64,000 nucleotides of DNA from assembly GCF_032452875.1 (NCBI RefSeq), contig NC_083884.1, positions 19,113,501 through 19,177,500 on the forward strand, read 5' to 3'. The position numbers and the translations under genes are program-made. This DNA comes from Bos javanicus (Eukaryota > Chordata > Mammalia > Artiodactyla > Bovidae). Positions within the stretch are counted from its first letter, which is position 1; each line of letters begins with the position of its first letter. Below are positions 13,301-25,641 of the stretch, piece after piece. Below the pieces are notes generated by a model. That model ran no database searches. It saw nothing but the letters and a program-made list of their open reading frames with translations, and had not been told where the DNA came from.

Positions 13301-16300
13301 CATAGCAGAGTATAAGATCTGATCATTAGTTCATAGAGAATTTATGCATTTTTAATATTCTCATCCTAAATTTAAAGTATAAATGTGTTAATATTCTTCT
13401 TAATTTGTATATTTTTTCTTTGTTTTACTATGTACATGTACGATATTTTAGAGAAATAATATTTTGAACTTAGAAAGGGGAGGTTGAGGTTGGAAATAAG
13501 AGCTAGGAAATTTTCACTGACATAACTAACATGAAATCATGGTTTTGAAAATATACCTCAAGCTATGTAGGAATTTGGGGCAGCATAATATGTAACTGTT
13601 GGGAAATTTTGTTTATAACTTAAAACATTAAAATATCTGGTAAGATTCTATTGATGTATTATTATCAAATACTCAGAGCTCTAACTTTAATATGGTAGAG
13701 TTTTAGGGTGTGTCTTAATACAATTACATAAGGAATTAGTTTACCCAGGGTAGTTTATTAATAGCACCTCAGACAACAGCTAAATTGCAACACAAGCAGA
13801 CTTTAAAGAGAATAAAGTTCTTAGAATAAACTTTAAAACCCTGAAACTGCTTCCCAAGGTTCTTTAGTGCACATGAGTATTGTAGGGAGGTAATTTGAAA
13901 AAAAAAATACTTGAGAATGGTAATACATTTTGTACTTACTAATAGTAAGTGTCTTAAAGTTGAGCTAGAAGGACTGATTGAATCCTCTGCTTCAGTGAAG
14001 CTGCAGATAAGAGTAAGCAGGGTCACCTAAAGATAGATTTACTTAGAGGTTTGGCTGCCTCTCTGGAACTGTTTAGCTTTGAGCAGATTTCCATAAATGG
14101 AAAGAGCAACTGGAGAGACTCGGTACCTTGGTTGAGAGTGTGGATGATGTGCAACAGGTGGTAAAGCAGTCACTGGATTTTTTATAAATGTTCTCCAAAT
14201 GACTGGTGTTTAAGGCTGAGGCCTTAGCACTTGGTGAATTTTGAAACTAAGTGAAAAAGTCTTTTTCAATTAAAAGTTTACTAGAAATAATTTGAAAAGA
14301 TGCATATCTTTAGTGTGTAGAACTTGTGAATATATAATGGTTTTATGAAATTTGTATATTTCTTTTAGTCCTTGAGAGGACATCTTGAGAAAGAGCTATC
14401 AAATTAGAAACTGTTAAACATATTTGTGTTTCAGATCCTCTTACAAAGTAGAATTTCAGTATTTCAAATCAGGATGTGAAATTAATATATCATTAGGATA
14501 ATGAGTTTGTGCTGGATTGCTACTTTTCCTGTAAGGTCTCTCAGTTGTCCTTAACTTTAATAAATAAAAGAAATACTTACATACCTACTATATGAAGAAT
14601 CTATGTTAGGAACTATAACAGATATAAAGGTGATTAAGACAGGCCTCCCTTGGACTTCCTTGGCAGTCAGTGGTTAAGGCTCCACGCTTCCACTGCAGGG
14701 GGTATGGGTTTGATCCCTGGTCTAGGAACTAAGATCCTGCATGCCATGCCATGTGGCTAAAAAAGTTGGGGGGGTGGGTGCGGAGCCAGCCCTCCCTGAT
14801 CTCATGGAGCTTATAATCACATAGAAATGATAAGAAATTATCACCATTTATTAAATTCTTAAGGAAATCACTGCATCTAATTCTCAAAACTATATGAGGT
14901 AAGTAATATTGCTATTTAGTGAAAGAGGAAACTGGGCCATACAAGGATTTAAATTACTGGCCTTAGGTTACAGAAATAAGTGTCAGAAACTAGAACCAAA
15001 GCTTTTTCACAAATAATTTAACCAGCAAAGCATAAAGTAAGTGTTAGAGAACTTAACAAAAGGTGGTAGAATTAGGAAAGGCTTCATGAAGGCTGGGGTT
15101 GGGGGGGGATAGGAACACTCTCTTTGGTCTTTCTAAATTTCTTGGGTGAAACCCAGCAAAAGCCAGTGAAATCTTGAAGAAGAAGGCAGATAATTATGAA
15201 GAAAATTTCTAAGTTCTCTGGTGCACTCACCAAGAGGGTTTGTAAGAATTGAACTAATTCATTAAAGTAATTTAGAAATATGAGTCTCTGACTGATTCTG
15301 GTAGGTGTTAACCCCCGGTTTTAGTAGCAATATGTTAAAATTACAATAGACTTCATAGGATTGTTAATCTACAGCTATCCCCCCCCACACACCTCAAGTT
15401 AGTTTTGGCCTAAAATTGATACAGAGTTCAAATTTCAAGAGTCTATCTTTGTTTTCCTTTGGATAAGATTCAGAAATTTCTAATTAATCTCAATAGTTGC
15501 TGAATGAATCAACATTCATTTTATAAATGGCAGGTTTGTTTTAGTTTTTAAATTATTTCTGTAATTTGTATAGACTAATATGTATTAATGGCTTATTTAG
15601 CGTTATGAACTAAACATGAGCATTTAGTTCAGTAATGTGTTCAATGCATTTTTATTGAGTGGAACTTATTTTCCCTCCAGTGGAAGCATCAGTTCATAGC
15701 AGTAATGCACACTGTACAGATAAGACAATTGAAGCTGCTGAAGCCCTGCTTCATATGGAATCTCCTACCTGCTTGAGAGATTCAAGAAGCCCTGGTATGT
15801 GAACTGTTCTTTATTATATTAAAGATATATCATTTCATGTATCTAGAATAAAAATTTTTTTTTAATCCAAGGGAATTGTTGTTCTCAAAGTCTATTGTAC
15901 ATAAATATCTATGACAGCAGTAACTGGTCTTTACCTGTCAATGTTCACAAGTCTTAAATCCTTTAAATACTTAATTTTCAAAATAATTGAATCAGAAGAT
16001 GCCCACTGTAGACAGATAAATGTCAAATTGCTGTTCCTACTGTTGTGTCTCATTTCCTTAACTTTGGGTAAATAAGAAACCTTAAGAGCATGGCTGGAGA
16101 ATGGCTGATGGGAGCTGTTGCCACCCATGGCCACATCGAGTCCTTCCTTCAGTGATAACGGGCAGTAGTTCTGGGACCACTCCCTGGAAGAGACAGGAGG
16201 CAGTGTCCACCTCTCTTCACACTCCCTTCAGGCTTCAGGTTTTCCATTGGTTTTGGTCTCTTTTTACAGATTGCCTTTGAGAATCTTTTTGTCCCTAATT

Positions 16301-19300
16301 TTAATGTCCAAATGTTAATTTGACTTAATACGGTAAGATTGACCCTTCTTTTAGGGATTTACAGTAAATACTAAGATCAACTGTACTTTTTAATTAGAGT
16401 AGTAATCCTGTGTGTTATTCAGGAATATGAGAAGAAAATTAGTGCACATTGGTCAGTGTATTAATCTATAGTAGTATGTATTAATTGAAATGGAAATGTC
16501 ATATCCTAGTTACTCAGGCGCATTGAAAGGAAGCCAGAGTAACATTATTGTACGTAATAGAATACTAGAAATATGTATGCGCCATTTCAGTGACCCAAAA
16601 TATTAGGGACTGTTCTGTTACATAAAAGATTGAAAGATGATATTCATTTGGCTATAATGAGCAGGTTTTCTTTTCATATTTAAAATGAACTGTAGGAACT
16701 TCCCTAGTGGTCCAGTGGTTAAGACTCAGCCTTCCAATACAGAAGGTGCAGGTTTGATCCTGGTGGGCAAACTTAAGATCCCACATGCCTCAGGGTGCAG
16801 CCAAAAGTTATTTTAAAAAAAAAGAGAGAGAGAGAGAGCCATAAGTGATTACTTTCACTGAATACACTTTCATTATTTTAATGTTATACCAGGTGTATGT
16901 TTTACCTTGTTAGGTAAATATTAGAGATATTTATTCTCTTGTTAGAGATAAATATTCTCTTGTTAGAGAATAATGATGAGTAAGTAGAAGGAAAATAATT
17001 ATTAACTCACTGTTATACTGTTTTATTTTCAACTGTTTTCCCAGTTGTCAAAATGATACAGTCTTTTACAGTGAACTTGAAAGTACCTAAAGTGTGAAGC
17101 AAGAGGGTTGACTCTCATGATCTCCCTCTTTACCCCGAAGATTAACATTTCCTTCAGGTCGAGTTTCTTTGCATCTATTTACTTACATACTTTAGATCAT
17201 ATCGTATATTCAACAAATTAGCCTCAAGTTCTTACCCTGCTTTGATGAATTCTTAGTAACCTCACCTTTGCTAAAAATTGAATTGTCCATGCTAAGAGGC
17301 ATTAATAGGGGTGGGAAATTTTAATTTTTCAACTTTTTTTTATAGTGGAAGTGTTTGTCCCTCCTTGTGTATCAACTCCAGAATTTATCCATGCTGCTAT
17401 GAGGCCAGATGTCATTACAGAAACTGTAGTGGAGGTGTCAACTGAAGAATCTGAACCAATGGATACCTCTCCTATTCCTACATCACCGGATAGCCATGAA
17501 CCAATGAAAAAGAAAAAAGGTAGGGTGTATTTATAAATTTCTGGGAAATTGGGTGAAATATTTTCTAGTATCTTTTTTCTCCATCAAGGGAGATGGGAAA
17601 TATATGCTATATTTATGATCAATGTTATACTGATTAGATATTCTCAAAAAATTGAGATTTTTAATTGTGTCTTTTAACATGTTCATAGAGTTTAAAGGAG
17701 TTAGTAGTTGAGCCCTAAAAGTAGTTGCCCCAAAATGAGATTATAGTAAGAGCTTGATACACCAAAGGGGTCCATGGGGTTGCAAAGAGTCAGACATGAC
17801 TGACCGACTGAACAACACAGAAGGAAGATCAGGGAGTCACTGCACATTTTTCTACTTCCTGATCCTTTTAGGCACTTGGTAACTTAAAAGTATTCTTGAC
17901 TCTGTTTTTCATAACCTTATCTTCCTACTCTTTTGTGGGCATTAAAATAAAAAGCCCAATTTTCTTCCCCACTATCTTTGGCCTTAAAACATCAAGATTG
18001 CCCATAGGGAATTCTGAGGAGACTAAACTCACCATTGGGTAAAGAGCATTTCCACTTACTCTTTGACTCCTGCTGAAACCTGTGTTCATCTGATCCTGGG
18101 GGTTGGGGGGGTGGGGTGAACACAATGCTCCAGTCCATCTCCAGCATCCTGAGTGGGTTCTTTTTTTCTGTTTGAATCAAAGGTAAAATTTGAAAGAAGT
18201 GAAATTCTGTGTAAATGGGTACTCACCTAATTCCACTTTGTTCTCTGCCTCTTTCTGCACATTTTAGAGCGGGGGGCGGATAAAATCAAAGGCAAAAAAT
18301 AAGGGGGAAAGTTGTGTTAGGAATAATGGTATTATCTAATCATTTATTAGGTAGCAGTATTTCAGATTGCTCTGATGTTCACAGGTCTATGCCTCATTGC
18401 TGTGAGGGACACAACAGAATAACACAGTTGCCTTCTCTCTATAATATAGATTATATATGTATTTGAGATAAGGCATGGATGAGAGAATTTAGAAGGAAGA
18501 ATTACTTTGCCCTGTAAATGTTTAAACAAAAGGCATACATGTAAATAACCCTGTTTACCCACTGCCCACTGTAGCCTTTGGCTGGTTGTATCTTATGCAA
18601 ACTGTTAAAAATTACCTAAGAAAATTTTAGATTTAAATGAAGAAAGACTATGAAAAGCTGGGAGTATTTAGGGAACCAAGATTTCTAGATAAATAGGTTG
18701 ATCTGTGTGCATGATAGTATGGTATAAACCAGAAAATAATTTGCCAATTTAATACTAATCTTATGTATTTGAAAATAGGTGGTCTTAATGAATGACAATT
18801 TAAAAATTATATATAACACTACCAGTTACTCATTTGTGGTTAGGGACATTTGGGACATAGAAAGTTAGGTAGGTTATTTTTAATAGTAGGGCCTTATTTT
18901 TATTTCCAGAGCTTTTAATATACTAATGTGCATTATAAATCTCCAAGAGATGATTATCTGCAGTTCTGAAAGTTAATTTGACTGTAGAACCCTTTTCCTA
19001 CTGATGAATAACCTATTTGTCAAATAACATGATTTGGGATATGCTGCTTTATAAGAAAACAAGCCTTTGGGGACTAACCTTTCCATTAAGGAGTTGGGCT
19101 TTTGTGCTTGAATTTAGGAGACAGAGATGTTGGGTCTTATTACTGACTGCATATTTTGTACATATAAATATTTTGTACATATAAATAGTATTTAAATTGA
19201 GAAATTAAGCTCTATTTTTAATTAGGAGACTGATGAACTTTGTTTTAATTTTTGCCAAAACATACTTCTTATTGATTAGAATTACCATAATGAAATCCTA

Positions 19301-22300
19301 GAATATAATAGCTATGCTTTTTCAAATATAAATTAGGGCATTTTAATTTAGCTCTAGATAATCCTTGTTAATGAAGAGTAGAGACATCAGAAATCCCAGG
19401 TGTATGACAATCACCAAATCAGTAATATTATACTTAATATTCCCAGTCTCTTTCTTGAGACTTCCCTCACCTGCCAGCATTCATTCTTCAATGCTGAGGG
19501 TTGAACACAACACATTTCAGAAATACTCTTTCCTTACTGTAGGGAAGTGTAGCTCTTGCTTTTCTGTTCATTGTGGATGTTGGACTATCTTGAGCGCGGC
19601 TTAGGGCAGAAGTGAGTGAGGAGAAATGAAAGGGCACAAACATTTCTTAGACATGAAGCAATTACTTGGAAGATTTTTTTTTTTTTATTCTTATACCTGA
19701 GGTGGGGAAATTTATGCTTTAATTCTGGTGAATTGATTGGCTCAGAGCAGTAGAGAGTGTTTAAAATAATATTTTTTACTTTTCCTCATTTGAGCTCAAA
19801 GGGCTTCGCAGATTATCAGATCTTCTGCAATAGGTAGGTAAAGCTTTTTCTAACAATTCTGTAGAACAGAAAACAAAAGTTTATACTAGAATTTGTTTCC
19901 ATTGCTACATTATTGGAAAAGGTTAGCAAATTGAGGCTGTGACCGTGTAAATAATAGGTTAGTAGTACCTGACTTGCCATATACATTGATTTTACTATCA
20001 ACGCAAAGAGGGGTCGCAGAGTCTGACATGACTGAGCGACTGAACTGCTGTAATTTATATTGCAGAAGTGCTTTTAATGTTCCTTTTAAAAGCAGCTTTT
20101 ATATACACAGTATATTAATCCATAAATTAGTGTCTAGTTTCAAAAATAATGTGTTATCAAAAAGGCTGCTATCATGTTTCTGTTATTTTTCCTGTTTTCC
20201 ACGTATGGTTTCAATATCTTCTTTTTTCAGTTGGCCGTAAACCAAAGACCCAGCAGTCACCAATTTCCAATGGGTCTCCTGACTTAGGTATAAAGAAGAA
20301 ACCCAGAGAAGGAAAAGGTAATTTGGGGAGGGCTGTTTTGTAGGCGAGATGGATATATATATTTTTTCCCCCCGGTCAAGTACATTTGTAGGAAAATTAC
20401 TTCTAGTATGCACTGTAATGCTGTCTTGGATTGTAATTCTTAATCTAGAGTGTATGAGCATCACACGGGGAGCTTTTTCAAACTTATCTCTGCCTGGTCC
20501 TTACCCAGTGAGGCTCTGTAGGCATAGAGAAACTGTAGGGAGTGAAGCTGGGCAAGCATTTGGATTTGGAAAAGGCCCTAAGTGCAGTCTGATCCACACC
20601 TGTGTTGTTTTGGACGATGTGTGTGTGTTTACACCCATCCTCATGGAGAGTCAAATGGAGGCACTTACATTTGAGAAGGTTTACGAAACTAAGACTTCAT
20701 TTCTGATACATACTTTCTTAACTGATAGAAGCAAGGTGAATTTACTTTTCCAGTCAGCCAATTTCAGTCATGTCAGTAAGGATGTCTAAACAAAAATTTG
20801 ACATATTTTTAAAAAATTGATGTGTATATTGAATTTGTATATTCTTGTTAAAAGCAAAAATAACAATAAGCCTTCTACATTCTCTGCTCTCTTAATTTGT
20901 TGGATTAAGTCTTTAATAAAATTAAGTCAGGGAATCTACCAAGAAATTTGGTTAGATTTTTAAAAATCCAGTTATGTAAACCTCCATTTACTTAGGAACT
21001 GTTATTCAGTTTGGGACAAGTTTAGGATAGTTTTATTTTCTTCTCTGTCTTTGGTTGTTTTACATTCCTAACATCTTAGGTTTTATCTTTTAATTTGTAT
21101 TGAAAACCTTAAAACTTTATTAGTAGTAAGTGTTAGAAATTTAAACTGTAAATATACAGTTATTACTGTTTTTAAAATTACTCCCATCATTAATGGTATC
21201 TCTTATATTCAAAGACCTTATGTTTACCACTGGAAAAAAATTTCGTGGTAACCTATTTTTACCAGTCAAAATCATCTTTCATTAAAATTTCAGTTTTGTA
21301 TTATTAAACCTGAGGCAATATGTTGTCATGTGAAGATTAAAGTCATTATAGTCACACCTGGATTAAAAATTCAGTCAGTGCTTCGTCTTCTGCAAAATTA
21401 TGATGTCTGCATAGACTCCATGAACTACCTTATCTGATAAAGAAGGCTTCCTGTTCTGAATTCTGTTTTCCTTAAAACCAGAAATAGAATTGTTCATTTT
21501 AACTTAGGGATGATAACTGGAATGAAGCAGTTGAAGATAATCTGAAGAATGTCAATGGGTCTAACTATTAACTAATTCATTAGACACAGGAGCATTCAGA
21601 TCCCTACTATGTACAAGGCATTGTCTGTTGCACAAAAGTTTCTTCTAGAATGAGTTCTTATAATCTCCAGGTCATAGACAGAATAAAAATCCCCAGCTAT
21701 ACCTCTTGATTCAGTTGAGACTGATGTAGTTGAAAGTTGTGATTTAACACTAAGAGTTTTTAGGTATTGACACTGATGTAATAGGGCTTGGGAGATACAA
21801 ATGTAATAACATTGTAAAGTTGAAGATTAATCTTTTTAGGTCAAGAGAATGCACACAGGGCCCAACTATGGGTTATTGGATTTATTGAATTTTTGGGGAA
21901 ATTTCAGGATGAAAATGCTAGAGGAAGAGCATCAGTGTTTAGATTGAGTAGTGGAAGCCTCCCCACCCCAAGGGTCTTCTCATCTAGCTTGTAACCTTGG
22001 ATCTGAATTTTTGAGGATAGTAAAGGGTTAGTGGGCAGGAGCCTAGAGATGACCCGGTGGCTCAGTGATGGCTTATGTATTCTAATCTTCTTCTCAGGAC
22101 TCTCTTTCTCTTCTTTCATCAGTTTACGAACCTCTGTACCTAGAGGCTTATGGAGGGAATAAAGAAAAACAGCAGCCTGTCTTTAGTCTTCTCATAACAC
22201 TGCCCACTACTCCTCCCCACCCTTCAGAAAAAAGAGTGATGCTCTCTTCTCTTTGGGACGAAATTCCTTATTTTTCCTACCCACATTCCTTCCTTTCCTT

Positions 22301-25300
22301 CTGGTATGCAAATCTTAGCCATCTGCCAAGACTTAATGTCTTACCAGTCCACTTTATTTTCACTCCTGAGATCCCAGACATTATTTTCTGTCATTAATTT
22401 GAAATAAAATAGTGCATGGCCTTATGATACAGCTATAGTTTCAAAACTGTTATTTATTTCTTGAACTGTTATTCACTAGACAACACAGTTTGGCACTGTA
22501 CAAATGATTGATAATATAGTCAAGTATTTAATGGCAGACTCTTAGTACATTTGTTCTTTATCAGTAGTAAATTGATTTTTTTATTCAGCTTAAGTAAATA
22601 CTTGCTTTTAGTTATGTTGATGAATTTTTAATCAGTGTCTGTAATTGTTTTCAAAGGAAACACAACCTATTTGTGGGAGTTTCTTTTAGATCTACTTCAA
22701 GATAAAAATACTTGTCCTCGATATATTAAGTGGACTCAGAGAGAAAAAGGCATATTCAAGCTTGTGGATTCAAAGGCTGTCTCTAAGCTTTGGGGAAAGC
22801 ATAAGAACAAGCCAGACATGAACTATGAAACTATGGGACGAGCTTTGAGGTAAGAACACAAGAGTTTTCAAAGAAAACTTATGTATCTCTTAATACTTAA
22901 AGTGCGTGAGAGTGCTCAGTTGTGTCTTAACCCTTTGCAGCCCCATGAACTATAGCCTGCCAAGCTCCTCTGTCCATGGAATTCTCCAGGCAAGAATACT
23001 GGATTAGGTTGCCATTTCTTCCTCCAGGGGATCTTTCTGACCCAGGGATCGAACCCAGGTCTCCTGTGTCTCCTGTAAGGTGGATTCTAAATTTACCACT
23101 GAACCACCTGGGAAACCTGATATTTAAAGAGAAACTCTTAAAATCTCTTATTTATTATAGCTTTTAATTTTAATTTGGGTGGATTTTCTAGAGGAACTTC
23201 TTGGATTTGGAGGCAGATGGAGAGAGAGGTTTAGTCTAAATGGCTAAAATTTGAACACTATTGGAAAATCCATTTGTGGAAAACGGTGTGTCTTTAAGAA
23301 AATTAAACCCAAACATAATACAGTTTCCAAACTGAATTTGTTCTTTAGTTCTTGCAAATTTGTTATAATGGATTTATTGTGATATGAAAATTTTAAGTTT
23401 TGTCAGTTTGAGGAGTCCACATAACTTTGTAATGTACACAGCTTATTCTAATTAAGGGTATTTGTAAATGAACATAGTTTATGTGACAGTGTTCACATAT
23501 GCCACAAATTCATTTTTACTAAGTATGGTTTTGGTAATTTTTCCACATAATACCAAGTTGCTTTTATACCCTATGTAAATCAGAACTAAATTGTTACCAG
23601 TATCGGTAAAATCCAGTTGTCCCTTAGTAGTATCTGAAGGGTGTGGCTCCAGAACCCTCCTTGGATACCAGAAATTCATGGATGATCAAAATCCCTCATA
23701 TAAAGTGGGGTAGTGTTTGCTTGTATCCCACTTATATCCCCCCATATACTTTACATCATCTGTGGATGATAAAATACCTAACACAGTATAAATGCTAAGT
23801 AGTTGCTATCACATGGCAAATCCAAGTTTTGCTGTTTGGAACTCTTGTGGAGATTTTTTTCTCCTTGAGCATTTTCGATCTGTGGTTGGTTAAATCCATG
23901 GATGAGGAACCCACAGATAACGGAGGGCCAACTGTACAATAATATATTCTGTATTTAGGTTAAACGACTTCCTTTAATAAAAAGTGAGCTTTTAGCTAAT
24001 TCACAGATTTCAAGGTTATAGGACATATGGTACCAAGTTCTAATTTCATAGCTACTTCAAATTCTTAGTCTTTTGAATGGAGTCCCACCTTACCTCTTAC
24101 TAGAGTAAGTGAATGTTTCTGTTAGCATCTCTTCATGGTATTTTTGTTTGGGGATTGTTGGGGGGCAAACATAATATACTTGACTTATTTAATACTTTTT
24201 CCTTACAGATATTATTACCAAAGGGGTATCCTTGCAAAGGTTGAAGGACAGAGGCTTGTATATCAGTTCAAGGATATGCCGAAAAACATAGTGGTTATAG
24301 ATGATGACAAAAGTGAAACCTGTAGTGAAGATTTAGCAGGAGCTACTGATGAAAAATCATTAGAACGAGTATCATTGTCTGCAGAAAGTCTTTTAAAAGC
24401 AGCAACTTCTGTTCGTGGTGGGAAAAACTCATCTCCTCTCAACTGCTCCAGAGCAGAGAAGGGTGTAGCTAGAGTTGTGAACATCACTCCCCCTGGTCAT
24501 GATGCTTCATCCAGGTCTCCCACTACGACCACATCTGTATCAGCAACAGCAGCCCCAAGGTAAGTGAGGGAAACCAGTAGTTGTAATGTATTTAGTTTTT
24601 AGAAAACTCTTTGGCAAAACTAGGATGTTCCTTTTTTAATATTTGTATTCTAAGAACTGACTCTTTGTCAAGACTTGTCAAGAAAAGTGCTTGGTATTTT
24701 TCAATGTATTAATTAAAATATTCTTCTTAAAGTAGATGTCTTTTCTTACTTGAATTGATTTTTATGATTTTATAGATGGAATTTAATGTAGGCTTTTAAA
24801 TATATATATAAATATATTTAGCTTATGTTTAAATATATTCATCTCATGTTATTTCATGCTGTAAACTTCAGAGATTTTTGGTACATCTGTAAAATTGGGT
24901 CCACTAGTTTTACATATGTTGGATTTGCATTCACCTTTTTCTCTCTCTCAGAGAGACCTATTTAATAATATAGCGTGACATACAATCAAATTTATTTTTT
25001 TTAAATCAACCAGGACAGTTCGTGTGGCAATGCAAGTACCTGTTGTAATGACATCGTTGGGTCAGAAAATTTCAACTGTGGCAGTTCAGTCAGTTAATGC
25101 AGGTGCACCATTAATAACCAGCACTAGTCCGACAACAGCAGCCTCTCCAAAGGTAGTTATTCAGACAATCCCTACTGTGATGCCAGCCTCTACTGAAAAT
25201 GGAGACAAAATCACCATGCAGCCTGCCAAAATTATTACCATCCCAGCCACGCAACTTGCACAGTGTCAACTGCAGACGAAGTCGAATCTGACTGGGTCAG

Positions 25301-25641
25301 GAAGCATTAACATTGTGGGCACCCCACTGGCTGTGAGAGCACTCACCCCTGTTTCAATAGCTCATGGGGCCCCTGTAATGAGACTATCAGTGCCTCCTCA
25401 ACAGGCATCTGGCCAGACTCCTCCCCGGGTTATCAGCGCTGTCATAAAAGGGCCAGAGGTTAAATCAGAAGCAGTGGCGAAAAAGCAGGAACATGATGTG
25501 AAAACTTTGCAGCTGGTACAAGAAGAAAAACCGGCAGATGGAAATAAGACAGTGACCCACGTAGTGGTTGTCAGTGCGCCCTCAGCTCTTGCCCTTCCTG
25601 TAACAATGAAAACGGAAGGATTGGTAACATGTGAGAAATGA
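7257..25641 (+). CDS. ELF2: ELF2 (NERF), ETS-family transcription factor, short N-terminus isoform; whole coding span
   Basis: Seven coding exons: 7257-7314, 15681-15794, 17346-17519, 20231-20317, 22657-22849, 24209-24559, 25014-25641. All introns are GT-AG, phases agree, and the sum is 1605 nt (534 residues plus stop). The product matches mammalian ELF2 as I know it. The MATSLHEGPTNQLDLLIRA start is the NERF-1-type N-terminus. A basic stretch (KKKKVGRKPK, about residues 112-121) precedes the ETS DNA-binding domain (about 147-229), whose recognition helix has MGRALRYYY with Arg206 and Arg209. The rest is a long Ser/Thr/Val-rich tail. ETS proteins of this subfamily bind GGAA sites in the nucleus. 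In published work the NERF-2 form activates, while NERF-1 forms lack the acidic N-terminus and are weak or antagonistic. The gene is convergent with NOCT. Confidence 0.96.
10185..10325 (+). mobile_element. MIR-like remnant
   Basis: gagccttgaccttgaggtca, cattttctgtaagagaacag and gatctctactaacttttaaa follow MIR order; diverged. Confidence 0.45.
13195..13300 (+). mobile_element. L2-like 3' end remnant
   Basis: cttcatgaggccagagatct and cagggtagatcctaaacaac followed by catttattgactg follow the L2 terminus. Confidence 0.45.
14652..14766 (+). mobile_element. tRNA-Glu-type (CHR-like) SINE
   Basis: acttccttggcagtcagtgg start with internal promoter-like B box (gggtttgatccctgg), ending in the gtggctaaaaaa tail, in ELF2 intron. 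Confidence 0.75.
14838..14975. mobile_element. MIR-family remnant
   Basis: ctcaaaactatatgaggtaa and gaggaaactgggccatacaa are typical of MIR-family sequence. Confidence 0.45.
15681..15794 (+). CDS. ELF2: ELF2 coding exon shared by isoforms (EASVHSSNAHC...)
   Basis: Acceptor ttccctccag ends at 15680; donor gtatgt starts at 15795. The 114 nt keep phase 1 and encode residues 20-57 of this isoform, including an Ala/Glu helix (TIEAAEALLHMESP) typical of the ELF1/ELF2/ELF4 N-terminal region. It is the first exon common to long and short forms. Confidence 0.95.
16694..16838 (+). mobile_element. tRNA-Glu-type (CHR-like) SINE
   Basis: aggaacttccctagtggtcc start, B box ggtttgatcctgg, A-rich end merging into a (ga)n tract at 16822-16838. 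Confidence 0.75.
16930..16975. repeat. About 21-bp tandem duplication
   Basis: attctcttgttagaga is repeated with an AT-rich linker (taaat, ataat) in an ELF2 intron. Confidence 0.7.
17346..17519 (+). CDS. ELF2: ELF2 coding exon (VEVFVPPCVSTPEF...)
   Basis: Acceptor tttttatag ends at 17345; donor GT at 17520. The 174 nt (phase 1 kept) encode residues 58-115. An acidic, Ser/Pro-rich segment (VEVSTEESEPMDTSPIPTSPD) contains several SP/TP sites that could be phosphorylated. The exon closes with the lysine run that begins the basic stretch. Confidence 0.95.
17767..17815 (+). mobile_element. BovB/Bov-tA 3'-end fragment
   Basis: Carries ggggttgcaaagagtcagac and atgactgaccgactgaac, the shared 3' tail of BovB and Bov-tA. 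Confidence 0.65.
19151..19184. repeat. 17-bp perfect tandem duplication
   Basis: atattttgtacatataa occurs twice in succession in an ELF2 intron. Confidence 0.85.
20008..20045 (+). mobile_element. BovB/Bov-tA 3'-end fragment
   Basis: ggggtcgcagagtctgacat followed by gactgagcgactgaact, the shared ruminant LINE/SINE tail. Confidence 0.6.
20231..20317 (+). CDS. ELF2: ELF2 coding exon (basic linker before ETS domain)
   Basis: Acceptor cttttttcag ends at 20230; donor GT at 20318. The 87 nt encode VGRKPKTQQSPISNGSPDLG and then IKKKPREGKG. The GRKPK core next to the lysine run resembles an AT-hook or nuclear localisation signal. Phase 1 is kept on both sides. Confidence 0.94.
20318..22656 (+). other. 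ELF2: ELF2 intron
   Basis: 2.3 kb before the first ETS exon. Holds a MER5-like remnant; the 146-codon frame at 20349-20789 has no recognised product. Confidence 0.85.
20395..20590. mobile_element. MER5-like DNA transposon remnant (tentative)
   Basis: cacacggggagctttttcaa and gggcaagcatttggatttgg recall MER5-type hAT elements. Explains part of a 146-codon open frame at 20349-20789. Confidence 0.4.
22657..22849 (+). CDS. ELF2: ELF2 coding exon, first part of ETS domain
   Basis: Acceptor ttttcaaag ends at 22656; donor gtaaga starts at 22850. It encodes GNTTYLWEFLLDLL through YETMGRALR, that is ETS helices 1 to 3. The invariant Trp residues and the MGRALR recognition helix are present. The exon ends in phase 2, and the split Arg codon (AG|A) is completed by the next exon, a typical ETS-gene junction. 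Confidence 0.97.
22901..23118 (-). mobile_element. Bov-tA type SINE
   Basis: Reverse copy 50 bp after the ELF2 ETS exon (gtgctcagttgtgtcttaac to ccacctgggaaacc). Confidence 0.85.
23613..23934. mobile_element. MER2/Tigger-like DNA transposon remnant
   Basis: Ends are inverted repeats of the form cagttgtccct and agggccaactg. Interior text (ccatggatgaggaacccaca) is typical of this old pogo-type family. No coding capacity. Family name from memory. Confidence 0.55.
24209..24559 (+). CDS. ELF2: ELF2 coding exon, end of ETS domain and Ser-rich region
   Basis: Acceptor ttccttacag ends at 24208; donor gtaagt starts at 24560. It encodes YYYQRGILAKVEGQRLVYQF, which closes the ETS fold, then an acidic patch (VVIDDDKSE) and a Ser/Thr-rich stretch ending ATAAPR. 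The final Arg is split AG|G with the last exon. Confidence 0.96.
24560..25013 (+). other. ELF2: Last ELF2 intron
   Basis: 454 bp, AT-rich, with a (ta)n tract near 24800. Nothing else seen. Confidence 0.85.
25014..25641 (+). CDS. ELF2: ELF2 terminal coding exon
   Basis: Acceptor aaatcaaccag ends at 25013. The frame runs TVRVAMQVPVVMTSLGQK to the C-terminal EGLVTCEK and TGA at 25639-25641. This 208-residue tail is rich in Val, Thr, Ser and Pro with no recognised fold, and contains several basic-plus-acidic KxE sites (for example GPEVKSE) that could be SUMO targets by inference. The open frame is intact. Confidence 0.96.

Larger units (their letters stand above)
7315..15680 (+). other. ELF2: ELF2 intron after the alternative first exon
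   Basis: 8.4 kb. First 1.2 kb is CpG island, the rest AT-rich with MIR, L2 and CHR-like remnants. No conserved open frame recognised. Confidence 0.85.
15795..17345 (+). other. ELF2: ELF2 intron
   Basis: 1.55 kb with one CHR-like SINE (16694-16838) and a short tandem duplication. Nothing else seen. Confidence 0.85.
17520..20230 (+). other. ELF2: ELF2 intron
   Basis: 2.7 kb, AT-rich, with two small BovB/Bov-tA tail fragments and a 17-bp tandem duplication. Confidence 0.85.
22850..24208 (+). other. ELF2: ELF2 intron splitting the ETS domain
   Basis: 1.36 kb with a reverse Bov-tA and a MER2/Tigger-like remnant. Confidence 0.85.

Noticed and set aside
20349..20789. 146-codon frame in an ELF2 intron
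   Set aside because: Partly explained by a MER5-like remnant; no domain and no splice support.
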